The notes under the pieces: generated by a model
What the model was told of the DNA's origin: nothing
Database searches by the model: none
What the model saw: only the letters and a program-made list of their open reading frames with translations
Shown: positions 8,241-15,995 of the stretch, piece after piece
Layout of the letters: every line of letters starts with the position of its first letter
How positions within the stretch are numbered: the first letter of the stretch is position 1
Source of the DNA: Salinisphaera aquimarina
GTDB lineage: Bacteria > Pseudomonadota > Gammaproteobacteria > Nevskiales > Salinisphaeraceae
Direction of reading: 5' to 3'
Length of the DNA stretch: 64,000 nt
NCBI RefSeq assembly: GCF_042643355.1
Contig: NZ_JBHRSS010000008.1
Span: forward strand, 248,001-312,000
Made by a program: the position numbers and the translations under genes

Positions 8241-9629
8241 ATGGCCATGCAACTCACCGCGCTGTCTGCCATTTCCCCGATCGACGGGCGTTATGCCAGC
8301 AAGACCTGGCAACTGCGTTCCATCTGCAGCGAATACGGCTTGATCCGCTATCGCCTGATCGTGGAGATCCGCTGGCTACAGGCGCTGGCCGCCGAAGCCG
8401 ATATTCCCGAAGTGGCGCCGCTGTCCGAGCCGGCCAGCGCGTTCCTCGAACAGCTGATCGCGGACTTCGACATCAACGAAGGCCAGCAGGTCAAGGCGAT
8501 CGAGGACACCACCAATCACGACGTGAAAGCGGTCGAATACTACCTCCGCAACAAGATCAAGAATTTCGAAGAGCTGGCGCATATCAGCGAATTCATCCAT
8601 TTCGCCTGCACCTCGGAAGACATCAACAACCTGGCCTATGCCCAGATGCTGCGCGACGCCCGCGACGACAATCTGCTGCCGGCGATCGACCGGGTGATCG
8701 ACGCGATCAGCGGGCTGGCCCACGATTACGCCGACGTCTCCATGCTCGCGCGCACCCACGGCCAGTCCGCGTCGCCGACCACGCTAGGCAAGGAAATGGC
8801 GGTCTTCGCGCAGCGTCTGATCCGCCAGCGCGCCCTGCTCGCCGAGGTCACGATCTTCGGCAAGATGAACGGCGCGGTGGGCAACTACAACGCGCATCTG
8901 GCGGCGTATCCGGACGCCGACTGGCCGGGCATCGCCACGCGCTTCATCCGCGGCATGAACCTGGAAGTCAGCCCGGCGACGACCCAGATCGAACCCCATG
9001 ATTTCATCGCCGAGTTTTTCCACGCGGTGATGCGCATCAACACCGTGCTGACCGATTTCTCGCGCGATATCTGGGGTTATATCTCGCTGGGCTATTTCAA
9101 GCAGGCCACGGTCGAAGGCGAGATCGGCTCGTCGACGATGCCGCACAAGGTCAACCCGATCGATTTCGAGAACGCCGAAGGTAATCTCGGCCTGGCCAAC
9201 GCGATCATGGACCATCTGGCCGCCAAGCTGCCGATCTCGCGCTGGCAGCGTGACCTGACCGACTCCACCGTGCTGCGCAATCTCGGCGTGGGGCTGGCAC
9301 ACGGCGGTGTGGCCTATGCATCGCTGCTGCGCGGTGTCGGCAAGCTGCAGGCCAACGAAGCGAGAATGAGCGCCGATCTCGACGACAACTGGATCGTGCT
9401 CGCCGAGGCCGTGCAGACGGTGATGCGCATCCGCGGCATCAGCGGCGCCTACGAGCAGCTCAAGGCGCTCACCCGCGGCAAGGTGATCGACGCCAACGCC
9501 ATGCATGCGTTCATCGATACGCTCGATCTCCCGGATGACGACAAGCAGCGCCTGCTGGCGATGCGCCCGCATGATTATGTCGGCAATGCGCCCGATCAGG
9601 CTCGTACCGTGCCGCGCGGCGGCGACTGA
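8241..9629 (+). CDS. purB: Adenylosuccinate lyase
   Basis: A 462-residue enzyme that cleaves SAICAR to AICAR and adenylosuccinate to AMP, releasing fumarate in both purine-pathway steps. It has the ASL/fumarase superfamily loop GSSTMPHKVNP and long E. coli PurB-like segments: SPIDGRYASKT near the start, TTNHDVKAVEYYL, FIHFACTSEDINN and SRWQRDLTDSTVLRN. The start at 8241 gives MAMQLTALSAISPIDGRY, in register with E. coli PurB; the longer frame to 8142 runs into the fumC promoter region. Only 5 bases separate it from the downstream nitroreductase gene, so the two are probably cotranscribed. Confidence 0.97.
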   Translation: MAMQLTALSAISPIDGRYASKTWQLRSICSEYGLIRYRLIVEIRWLQALAAEADIPEVAPLSEPASAFLEQLIADFDINEGQQVKAIEDTTNHDVKAVEYYLRNKIKNFEELAHISEFIHFACTSEDINNLAYAQMLRDARDDNLLPAIDRVIDAISGLAHDYADVSMLARTHGQSASPTTLGKEMAVFAQRLIRQRALLAEVTIFGKMNGAVGNYNAHLAAYPDADWPGIATRFIRGMNLEVSPATTQIEPHDFIAEFFHAVMRINTVLTDFSRDIWGYISLGYFKQATVEGEIGSSTMPHKVNPIDFENAEGNLGLANAIMDHLAAKLPISRWQRDLTDSTVLRNLGVGLAHGGVAYASLLRGVGKLQANEARMSADLDDNWIVLAEAVQTVMRIRGISGAYEQLKALTRGKVIDANAMHAFIDTLDLPDDDKQRLLAMRPHDYVGNAPDQARTVPRGGD

Positions 9630-9634
9630 ACTCC

Positions 9635-10252
9635 ATGGACGTATTCGAAGCGATAACGAGCCGGCGTTCGGTACGTCATTTCGACCCGACGCATCGCATG
9701 AGCGACAGCGAAATCGACACGCTCATGCAGCATGTACTGTTGTCCCCTACTGCGTTCAATATCCAGAACTGGCGGTTCGTGGCGGTTCAGGACAGCGAAT
9801 TGCGCAGCGAGATCCGCAAGGCCGCCTGGGATCAGGCCCAGATCACCGAGGCCTCGCTACTGCTGGTGTTCTGCCTCGACCTCAAGAGCTGGGCCAAGGC
9901 ACCGGAACGCTACTGGCGCAATGCCCCGGATGACGTCGCGAGCGCCATGGTGCGCGAGATCCTGCATTTCTACCGCGACGATGAAGCCCTGCAGCGCGAC
10001 GAAGGCATGCGCTCCTGCGGCATGGCGGCCCAGACCGCGATGCTCGCGGCCCGCGCCATGGGCTACGATTCCTGCCCGATGGACGGCTTCGACTTCAAGC
10101 GCGTCGGCCATCTGATCAACCTGCCGCCGGATCATCGCATCTGCATGATGCTGTGCGTCGGCAAGACGCTTCAGGGCGCGCATCCGCGCAGCGGCCAGCT
10201 GGCGCTTGCGGATGTATTCATGCGCGACGGATTCACCGAACGCGAGTGCTAA
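9635..10252 (+). CDS. Nitroreductase-family flavoprotein
   Basis: A 205-residue nitroreductase-fold protein, expected to bind FMN and reduce substrates with NAD(P)H as a homodimer. The FMN-site start is evident: ITSRRSVRHFDP (about 7-18) with the SRRS/R-x-F pattern, then SPTAFNIQNWRFVAV (about 37-51). The later segment AARAMGYDSCPMDGF matches the helix and loop before the second FMN contact. The physiological substrate (nitroaromatic, quinone or other) cannot be assigned. It starts 5 bases after purB and looks like the second gene of that transcript. Confidence 0.88.
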   Translation: MDVFEAITSRRSVRHFDPTHRMSDSEIDTLMQHVLLSPTAFNIQNWRFVAVQDSELRSEIRKAAWDQAQITEASLLLVFCLDLKSWAKAPERYWRNAPDDVASAMVREILHFYRDDEALQRDEGMRSCGMAAQTAMLAARAMGYDSCPMDGFDFKRVGHLINLPPDHRICMMLCVGKTLQGAHPRSGQLALADVFMRDGFTEREC

Positions 10253-10268
10253 GCGCCTGTTGAGCCCG

Positions 10269-10295
10269 CGTGCCGCCTATTCCTCCGGCGGCACG
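10269..10295. terminator. Hairpin between convergent nitroreductase and thioesterase genes
   Basis: CGTGCCGCC (10269-10277) and GGCGGCACG (10287-10295) form a perfect 9-bp stem with a 9-base loop at the junction of two convergent genes. It overlaps the end of the thioesterase. No T run follows on either strand, so a terminator role is only possible. Confidence 0.35.
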
Positions 10296-10717
10296 TTCTC
10301 CATGTCGCGGATGCGCTCACGCACCGTTTCCGGCACGCGCATGCTGGTCTGGGCGCCGAAGTCGAACCATACGATCACGGTCTGGTAGACCGCGATCACG
10401 TCGTCGGTATCGGCAAAGAACAGACATTGTTCGAGATCGATGCTGCTGCGCCCCATGCGGCTGACGCGCGTGCCGATTTCCACATCTGCCGGAAACCGCA
10501 GCTGCTGGCGAAAACTGCAGCGCAGATCGGCCAGCAGCGGACCATCGCTGGTCTGGGTATCGCCGCCGTCGGCGATGATGTGCACGTAATCGATGCGCCC
10601 GTCTTCGGAATAACGGTAGAAGACCGTATTGTTGACGTGGCCAAGGCTGTCCATCTCGCCCCATTTCACCTTGATGGGGACGAAATGGGCGTAATCGGAA
10701 CGGGTCGGATGGCGCAT
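10277..10717 (-). CDS. Hotdog-fold acyl-CoA thioesterase (YbgC/4HBT-like)
   Basis: A 146-residue single hotdog domain. The family pattern W-x-E-x-D-x-x-G-H-V-N-N is present as WGEMDSLGHVNNTVFYRY (about 19-36), which includes the conserved Asp and the helix that contacts CoA. These enzymes hydrolyse acyl-CoA thioesters in the cytoplasm; substrate chain length is not predictable. It is divergent from the TetR-fadE pair across 135 bases, so a link to fatty-acid degradation is reasonable by context. A second, distinct thioesterase of the same fold is at 14764-15237. Confidence 0.85.
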   Translation of the reverse strand: MRHPTRSDYAHFVPIKVKWGEMDSLGHVNNTVFYRYSEDGRIDYVHIIADGGDTQTSDGPLLADLRCSFRQQLRFPADVEIGTRVSRMGRSSIDLEQCLFFADTDDVIAVYQTVIVWFDFGAQTSMRVPETVRERIRDMENVPPEE

Positions 10718-10795
10718 GCTGTTCCCTGTGTGTTCTCGAATTCAGTGAATCCGGCGCTCAGGCGACGGCTCACCCTCTCTCCATACGGCGCCGTA

Positions 10796-10826
10796 TTGAC
10801 ACGACGCAACAACTAAGCAACATTAT
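10796..10826 (+). promoter_or_regulatory. Possible promoter of the tetR-fadE unit
   Basis: A TTGACA at 10796-10801 is followed after 19 bases by CATTAT (10821-10826), a somewhat long spacer. The AT-rich stretch TACGTAAGTATTAAGGTAC just downstream is a plausible operator for the TetR protein, but it is not a clean palindrome. Confidence 0.35.
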
Positions 10827-10852
10827 ACGTAAGTATTAAGGTACTACGCGGC

Positions 10853-11527
10853 ATGGCGAAAACACAGAAAGTAATGCTCAACGCGCACGACTGGGCTGAA
10901 GCGGCCCTGGATGCGATCGGCCGGCGCGGCGTCGAAGGCGTGGCGGTGGAACCACTGGCACGCGAACTGGGCGTGACCAAGGGTAGCTTCTACTGGCACT
11001 TCCCCAACCGGGAAGCATTGCTGGTGGCCGCGCTACAGCGCTGGGAAGCGCGCGAAACCGATGAAGTGCTCGCACGCGTACAGCAGGAACTGGACCCGCG
11101 CGCCCGTATCAAGCGCCTGATCACCGAGGTGAATACCTCGAAACGCGCCAGCCGTGTGTATATGGCCCTGTCGAGCGCCACCAAGCCCGGCTTCGTGCGC
11201 GACTACGTCGAACGCGTATCCAAACGGCGCCTGGATTTCATCATCGACTGCTATTCGGCGCTCGGCCTGTCCGCCGACGTTGCGCGCCAATGGGCGTTGA
11301 TGACGTTCTCCGTGTTCCTGGGCGCGCTGCAGATTCGGCGTGACCTGCCCGGCGAATGGCCGGCCGCTGACGAGCCCGCGTTTGCGGATTACGTGCGTTT
11401 TCTCATGGTCAGCCTGATGCCGCACGAACTCGACGGCACGTCGCCCGCAGCAAACACCGATTCGGCCGGCGCCCTAGATGGCGACGCCGACCCTACTGCC
11501 GCCCTGGGCAGTGGCCAACGATTTTAA
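10853..11527 (+). CDS. TetR-family transcriptional regulator
   Basis: A 224-residue regulator. The N-terminal helix-turn-helix is typical of TetR: AALDAIGRRGVEGVAVEPLA, then LGVTKGSFYWHFPNREALL (about 43-61), with the K-G-S-F-Y-W-H-F recognition helix. The C-terminal ligand-binding part is helical and diverse. It begins about 15 codons after a poor leader and ends 15 bases before fadE, so it most likely controls its own operon and perhaps the divergent thioesterase. An acyl-CoA-type ligand is inference from neighbours only. The last 30 residues are Ala/Asp-rich and probably disordered. Confidence 0.9.
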   Translation: MAKTQKVMLNAHDWAEAALDAIGRRGVEGVAVEPLARELGVTKGSFYWHFPNREALLVAALQRWEARETDEVLARVQQELDPRARIKRLITEVNTSKRASRVYMALSSATKPGFVRDYVERVSKRRLDFIIDCYSALGLSADVARQWALMTFSVFLGALQIRRDLPGEWPAADEPAFADYVRFLMVSLMPHELDGTSPAANTDSAGALDGDADPTAALGSGQRF

Positions 11528-11542
11528 AAACCGGAGGTTGTT

Positions 11543-14005
11543 ATGACAGCTCTGTTATCAATACTCGTCGCCATCGCGGCGATCTGGGTACTCGCCTATA
11601 TAGGCGCACCGCTGATCGCCTGGAGTGCAGCGGTGGTGGTCTATTTCCTCGCTCTGGCCGTGGTCGGTGCCATCGGCTGGCCGGGCTTGCTGCTCGCGGC
11701 CGTCGTGTTCGCGCCGATTCTGGTGCTGTTCAACACCACCAGCCTGCGCAAGAAACTGGTCAGCAAGCCGATCTTCAAGGGCTTCAAGGCGGTGCTGCCG
11801 CCGATGTCCGACACCGAGCGCGAAGCGCTGGAAGCCGGCAGCGCCTGGTGGGAGGCGGAGATGTTCCGCGGCAAACCGGACTGGCAGTATCTGCTTAATT
11901 TCAAGCGAACCCAGCTGACCGAGGCCGAACAGTCGTTTCTCGACAACGAAACCGAAACCCTGTGTGAAATGCTCGACGAGTGGGAAATCACTGCCGAGCT
12001 CAAGGATATTCCGGAAGACGCCTGGAACTACATCCGCAACAATCAGTTCTTCGCCATGCTCATTCCCAAGGAGCACGGCGGACTGGGTTTCTCGGCGGTC
12101 GCGCAGTCAACGGTAGTGGCCAAGATCGCCTCGCGTTCGCTGACTACGGCTGTGACCGTGATGGTGCCCAACTCGCTCGGGCCGGGCGAACTGCTCGTCC
12201 ACTACGGCACCAAGGAACAACAGGAAAAATGGCTGCCGGGGCTGGCCGACGGCACCCAACTGCCCTGCTTCGGCCTCACCGGCCCGGAAGTGGGTTCGGA
12301 CGCCGGCGCGCTGCCGGACACCGGCATCGTCTGCAAGGGCGAGTACAACGGCGAGCAGGTGCTGGGCATGAAGCTCACCTTCTCCAAGCGCTGGATCACC
12401 CTCGCCCCGGTCGCCACGGTTATCGGTCTGGCCTTCAAACTGTATGACCCGGAGGGACTGCTTGGCGATCCCGACAAGACCGACTACGGCATCACCTGCG
12501 CGCTGATCTCGTCGGACGAGCCGGGCGTGGAAATCGGCCGTCGCCATTCGCCGGGCGCGTTCATGAACGGCCCGATCTACGGCACCGACATCTTCGTGCC
12601 GCTGGATGCCATCATCGGCGGCCCGGAAAAAGCCGGCGGCGGCTGGCGCATGCTGGTCGAATGCCTGTCCGCGGGTCGCGGCATCTCGCTGCCGGCACTG
12701 TCGTCGGCGGCCTCCAAGGTCGCGTATCGCATGACCGGCGCGTTCGGTCGCATCCGCCGCCAGTTCAAGGTTCCGGTTGGCAAATTCGAAGGCGTGCAGG
12801 AAGCGACCGCGCGTATCTCGGGCCTGAACTACAAGATGGAAGCCGCGCGCATCTTCACCGCCAGCGGCGTCGATCAGTGCACGCCGTCGGTGGTCACGGC
12901 CATGGCCAAGTACCACATGACCGAATGGATGCGCCAGATCATCAACGACTCGATGGACGTACACGGCGGACGCGGTATCCAGCAGGGTCCGCGCAACTAT
13001 CTGTTCTCCTCCTACCAGTCGATTCCGATCGCGATCACGGTAGAGGGCGCAAATATCCTCACCCGCAGCCTGATGATCTTCGGCCAGGGCGCAATCCGCT
13101 GTCATCCGTACGTGTTCCCGGAAATGGAAGCCGCTCGCGAGGACGATCTGGACGCGTTCGACACGCTGCTGTGGTCGCACGTCGGCCATTCGGTCAACCG
13201 TGCCGCGCGCACACTGACGTTCGGCCTGTCCGGCGCGATCACCGCCAAGGCCCCGGTCGCGGGCGTGGCTGCGCCCTACTATCGCCAGCTCGAGCGTTTC
13301 TCCTCGGCGCTGGCGATCTGTTCGGACGTCACCATGGGCATGCTCGGCGGCGAGCTCAAGCGCAAGGAACTGCTCTCCGCGCGCCTCGGCGATGTGCTCT
13401 CGGAGCTGTATTTCGCTACCGCCACGCTCAAGTTCTTCTACGACGAAGGCGAACGCGAAGAGGACATCCCGCATCTGCACTATGTGCTGCAGGACAGCCT
13501 GCACAAGATCGAGCAGGCCTTCGACGGCTTCTTCCGCAACTTCCCGAACGCGTTCGTGGGCGGCGCCATGCGATTTCTCGTGTTCCCGACCGGTCAGTAC
13601 CACAAGGGGCCGAGCGACACCCTCATCAACGTACTCGGCGATGCCATCATGGAGCCGTCCAGCTTCCGTGATCGCCTGAGTGCGAATATCCATCTCGGCA
13701 CCGATGCGCGCAGCGCCACCGGCCGCATGGAGAAGGCGTTCAACAAACTGGTGGAAGTCGAGCCGATCTATGACAGGTTCGCCAAGGCAGTCGGCAAGGG
13801 CGAGGCCGAGGGCTTCACTGTCGACGACCAGCTGGCGAGTTGCGTCAAAAACGGGGTGCTCACCGACGCCGAGGCGAGCCAGGTCAAGGAATACGACGAC
13901 CTGCGCTACGACGCGATCCTGACCGATGCCTTCAGCAAGGAATACCTGCAGGATCCGGTCAACCATCAACACGAGGATCATCGCCTCGAGTCACGCGTGG
14001 CCTGA
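11543..14005 (+). CDS. fadE: Acyl-CoA dehydrogenase, FadE type
   Basis: An 820-residue acyl-CoA dehydrogenase of the large FadE class (E. coli FadE is about the same length), catalysing the first oxidation of beta-oxidation with FAD. The N-terminus (about residues 1-70) has two or three hydrophobic segments that should anchor it to the inner membrane. The ACAD core shows PKEHGGLGFSAVAQ, then FGLTGPEVGSDAG (the FAD/acyl-CoA middle-domain signature) and the C-terminal helical domain with DVHGGRGIQQGPRNYL. The FadE-specific C-terminal extension follows to the end. A ribosome-binding site (CGGAGG) precedes ATG. It is preceded by a TetR gene and followed by a strong terminator. Confidence 0.95.
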   Translation: MTALLSILVAIAAIWVLAYIGAPLIAWSAAVVVYFLALAVVGAIGWPGLLLAAVVFAPILVLFNTTSLRKKLVSKPIFKGFKAVLPPMSDTEREALEAGSAWWEAEMFRGKPDWQYLLNFKRTQLTEAEQSFLDNETETLCEMLDEWEITAELKDIPEDAWNYIRNNQFFAMLIPKEHGGLGFSAVAQSTVVAKIASRSLTTAVTVMVPNSLGPGELLVHYGTKEQQEKWLPGLADGTQLPCFGLTGPEVGSDAGALPDTGIVCKGEYNGEQVLGMKLTFSKRWITLAPVATVIGLAFKLYDPEGLLGDPDKTDYGITCALISSDEPGVEIGRRHSPGAFMNGPIYGTDIFVPLDAIIGGPEKAGGGWRMLVECLSAGRGISLPALSSAASKVAYRMTGAFGRIRRQFKVPVGKFEGVQEATARISGLNYKMEAARIFTASGVDQCTPSVVTAMAKYHMTEWMRQIINDSMDVHGGRGIQQGPRNYLFSSYQSIPIAITVEGANILTRSLMIFGQGAIRCHPYVFPEMEAAREDDLDAFDTLLWSHVGHSVNRAARTLTFGLSGAITAKAPVAGVAAPYYRQLERFSSALAICSDVTMGMLGGELKRKELLSARLGDVLSELYFATATLKFFYDEGEREEDIPHLHYVLQDSLHKIEQAFDGFFRNFPNAFVGGAMRFLVFPTGQYHKGPSDTLINVLGDAIMEPSSFRDRLSANIHLGTDARSATGRMEKAFNKLVEVEPIYDRFAKAVGKGEAEGFTVDDQLASCVKNGVLTDAEASQVKEYDDLRYDAILTDAFSKEYLQDPVNHQHEDHRLESRVA

Positions 14006-14027
14006 CGGTTAGGGCGAGACCACAATG

Positions 14028-14053
14028 ACCCGGGCCTCGGCCCGGGTTTTTTT
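14028..14053 (+). terminator. Rho-independent terminator of fadE
   Basis: ACCCGGG (14028-14034) and CCCGGGT (14041-14047) form a GC stem closed by the loop CCTCGG, with a run of T to 14053. The next gene's ATG begins at the very next base. Confidence 0.9.
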
Positions 14054-14470
14054 ATGACCGACGACATCCAGACACTTTTTGCCAGCGCGTGCTACCGGGT
14101 CACGTTGCCCTCGGGCTTCGCTGATCTGCGTATCGACGCGCCCTGCCCGGACACACTCGCCTGCTGGCTCGCCCGTCACGCGGGTTCGACACCGGCGTGG
14201 CTGATCACGGCTCACAACCCACGCGCGCAGCTGCTTGATGCCTCCGTGAACCGTGCACGCGCGACCGTACTCGAACACTATGCGACCACTCGCCATCTCG
14301 TAGCACTGGAGTGTGTCAATCAGGATCCAGCAGATGCGTGGCCCGACGAGCCCGGTCTGTTGATCGCCGGGCTCGAAGAGGGCATGGCGCGTGCGCTGGG
14401 CCGACGCTTTGCCCAACTGGCGATCGTCGAAGTGCGTATTGCTCAGTCGGTGCGCTTGCTGTGGCTCTGA
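14054..14470 (+). CDS. DUF3293-family protein
   Basis: A 138-residue small cytoplasmic protein without signal or membrane segments. The segments LITAHNPRAQLLDASVNRAR and GRRFAQLAIVEVR match my memory of the DUF3293 family (a conserved N-P-R motif and a closing A-x-G-R-x-F-x-Q stretch). No function is established. The start codon directly follows the T run of the fadE terminator and has no ribosome-binding site, so it is expressed either by readthrough, from a promoter inside fadE, or as a near-leaderless message. Downstream in-frame starts would remove conserved residues, so I keep this start. It is convergent with the SelT/W/H-like gene. Confidence 0.7.
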   Translation: MTDDIQTLFASACYRVTLPSGFADLRIDAPCPDTLACWLARHAGSTPAWLITAHNPRAQLLDASVNRARATVLEHYATTRHLVALECVNQDPADAWPDEPGLLIAGLEEGMARALGRRFAQLAIVEVRIAQSVRLLWL

Positions 14471-14486
14471 TCAGCTACTGAAGGAC

Positions 14487-14762
14487 TTACCGGTCGGAAT
14501 GGCCGAGATCACGCGCGGGTTCGATCCGGTCGCGAATCATCTGCTTGATCGGTCTGGTTTCCGGAAAGCCGCCGTCGGTTTTTCTGGAATGCAGACAGTG
14601 ACCGTCGAGGCGGATCTCGAATACGCCGGCGCCCGCCGGAATCAGTGCCACCTCGCCGAGTGCATCGCCGAAAGTGGTAAGGAATTCCTGCGCCATCCAG
14701 GCCGCGCGCGCCTGCCAGCGGCACCCCGGGCAGAACAGGATCTCCAGCCGCGGGGCTGTCAT
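14487..14762 (-). CDS. SelT/SelW/SelH-family thioredoxin-fold protein
   Basis: A 91-residue protein of the Rdx family. It starts with a beta strand and a CxxC motif (LFCPGCRW, about residues 8-15), then AAWMAQEFLTTFGDALGEV and a C-terminal DGGFPETRPIKQMIRD, the usual GGFPE motif. The family has a thioredoxin-like fold and a presumed redox role; eukaryotic members carry selenocysteine in the CxxU motif, while here both are Cys. The start at 14762 is supported by AGGGAA six bases upstream. It follows the upstream thioesterase with almost no gap and is probably cotranscribed. Confidence 0.85.
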   Translation of the reverse strand: MTAPRLEILFCPGCRWQARAAWMAQEFLTTFGDALGEVALIPAGAGVFEIRLDGHCLHSRKTDGGFPETRPIKQMIRDRIEPARDLGHSDR

Positions 14763-14763
14763 G

Positions 14764-15237
14764 TCAGTTCCCTGATCGGTCATTGCCGCCCGGGTTGGCG
14801 CCCGGTGCGGGCCGATAGGCATCCACAAACAGCTGCGGCATGCGCCGCGGGCGCCCGTTCGACAAACGGATGCATACATAGTGGGTCCGCGCGCGAAAGA
14901 CGGTGCGGCCGTCGCTCTTGCGACGAATCTGAAAAGCCCGCCACATGGCCAGTCGGCCGTCGTTCTGCGTGATCCAGGTCGCGACCTGGAGGGTGTCGCC
15001 GAACACGGCCGGCTGCAGATAATCGAGTTCGTGGCGGTGCACCACGCAGGCCGCGTCGAGTTCCCGGTAGCTGTCCCAGGTCAGGCCCAGCGCTTCGGTG
15101 TGATGCCAGGCCGCGCGCTCCAGATATTTCAGATAGACCGAATTGTTGACGTGTTCGAGGCGGTCGATATCGTCCGCGGCCACGTCGAGCTCGATATAGT
15201 AGGGAACGTCGATGTCCCAAGCGTCGCTGCGCGCCAT
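14764..15237 (-). CDS. Hotdog-fold acyl-CoA thioesterase (4HBT family)
   Basis: A 157-residue hotdog protein. The conserved active-site region is D-x-x-x-H-V-N-N: ADDIDRLEHVNNSVYLKYLE (about 16-35). The H-V-N-N and the following Y-L-x-Y-L-E helix are typical of YbgC/FadM-like thioesterases. Substrate is unknown. It lies 2 bases upstream of the SelT/W/H-like gene on the same strand. A strong terminator of the preceding lipoprotein gene separates the two units, so this gene should have its own promoter between 15238 and 15291, where nothing clear is seen. Confidence 0.85.
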   Translation of the reverse strand: MARSDAWDIDVPYYIELDVAADDIDRLEHVNNSVYLKYLERAAWHHTEALGLTWDSYRELDAACVVHRHELDYLQPAVFGDTLQVATWITQNDGRLAMWRAFQIRRKSDGRTVFRARTHYVCIRLSNGRPRRMPQLFVDAYRPAPGANPGGNDRSGN

Positions 15238-15291
15238 CGTGCGCCCTCATCCGATCCAGTCGCCCGCGGCAGCGGTCCGCTGCGCGGGGCA

Positions 15292-15324
15292 ATAAAAAAG
15301 CCGGTATGTCGCCATACCGGCTTT
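15292..15324 (-). terminator. Rho-independent terminator after the lipoprotein gene
   Basis: AAAGCCGGTATG (15297-15308) and CATACCGGCTTT (15313-15324) form a 12-bp stem with loop TCGC. Read on the minus strand the stem is followed by a T run (15300-15292), 16 bases after the lipoprotein stop codon. Confidence 0.92.
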
Positions 15325-15340
15325 GAATATCTATCGTAGA

Positions 15341-15790
15341 TCAGCCTGCGGCGCCAGCCGAAGCCATTTTCATGTCGGGCGGCGTACCCACCACCTGATA
15401 AAGACGCGTCAGCCATTGATCGGCGTCGGCATCGCTTGAGAACAGCGACTCGTAGTTGGCCTGGACCTTCTGATCGAACGCCTGGGTATTCTCGGCGTGC
15501 ATCATGTAGGCCAGTGCATCGAGATTTTCGCCCTGGCCCTGAGCGGCCTCGCGCTTGAGCATGGCGTACTGGGAATCGACGAACTTGCGGCGTGCCGCGT
15601 GCGTGCGCGCGTCCACGTCGCTCGCCGTGTCCGTGGTGATGTTGCTCGTGCCCTGTACGGCATTGGTGGTCGCATCGGCGATACGCGCCGTGCCGTCCAC
15701 GATCGTGTCGGAGGTAATGGTGATCTGCGAGCAGCCGGCCAGCGCGCTGCCGGCCAGTGCCAATGCACCCAAACGAACCATCGGACGCAT
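15341..15790 (-). CDS. Small lipoprotein, DUF3015-like
   Basis: A 149-residue lipoprotein. The start at 15790 gives MRPMVRLGALALAGSALAGC: a signal peptide with the lipobox LAGC and the acylated Cys at residue 20. An upstream in-frame start would put the signal sequence inside the chain. The mature part is Thr/Ser-rich (TSNITTDTAS) and then helical (VDSQYAMLKREAAQGQGENL). The last 70 residues recall the DUF3015 family, in which a Thr/Ser-rich stretch precedes a helical end, but I am not certain. Residue +2 after Cys is Ser, so outer-membrane sorting is expected. Function unknown. It is divergent from the SUF operon. Confidence 0.7.
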   Translation of the reverse strand: MRPMVRLGALALAGSALAGCSQITITSDTIVDGTARIADATTNAVQGTSNITTDTASDVDARTHAARRKFVDSQYAMLKREAAQGQGENLDALAYMMHAENTQAFDQKVQANYESLFSSDADADQWLTRLYQVVGTPPDMKMASAGAAG

Positions 15791-15995
15791 AGGAACTCCC
15801 TGATTTGTCGAATAAAGAACTTGTATTAAAGCCTGAATTCGCCTGTCTGGCAAGGCAATTTGTGCCCGCCAATATCTTGAAGATTTTCAATAGCGCCCCA
15901 CTATCAGGCACATCGGTACGGTTTGCTGCCGGGGCCTTGCCGATTCGCGTTATACTTGCCCGGATAACTGCATACTTCGAATCATCCGAGACGCT

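Noticed and set aside
12107..13981. 624-codon minus-strand frame opposite fadE
   Set aside because: Antisense shadow with no motif; fadE is well supported on the other strand.
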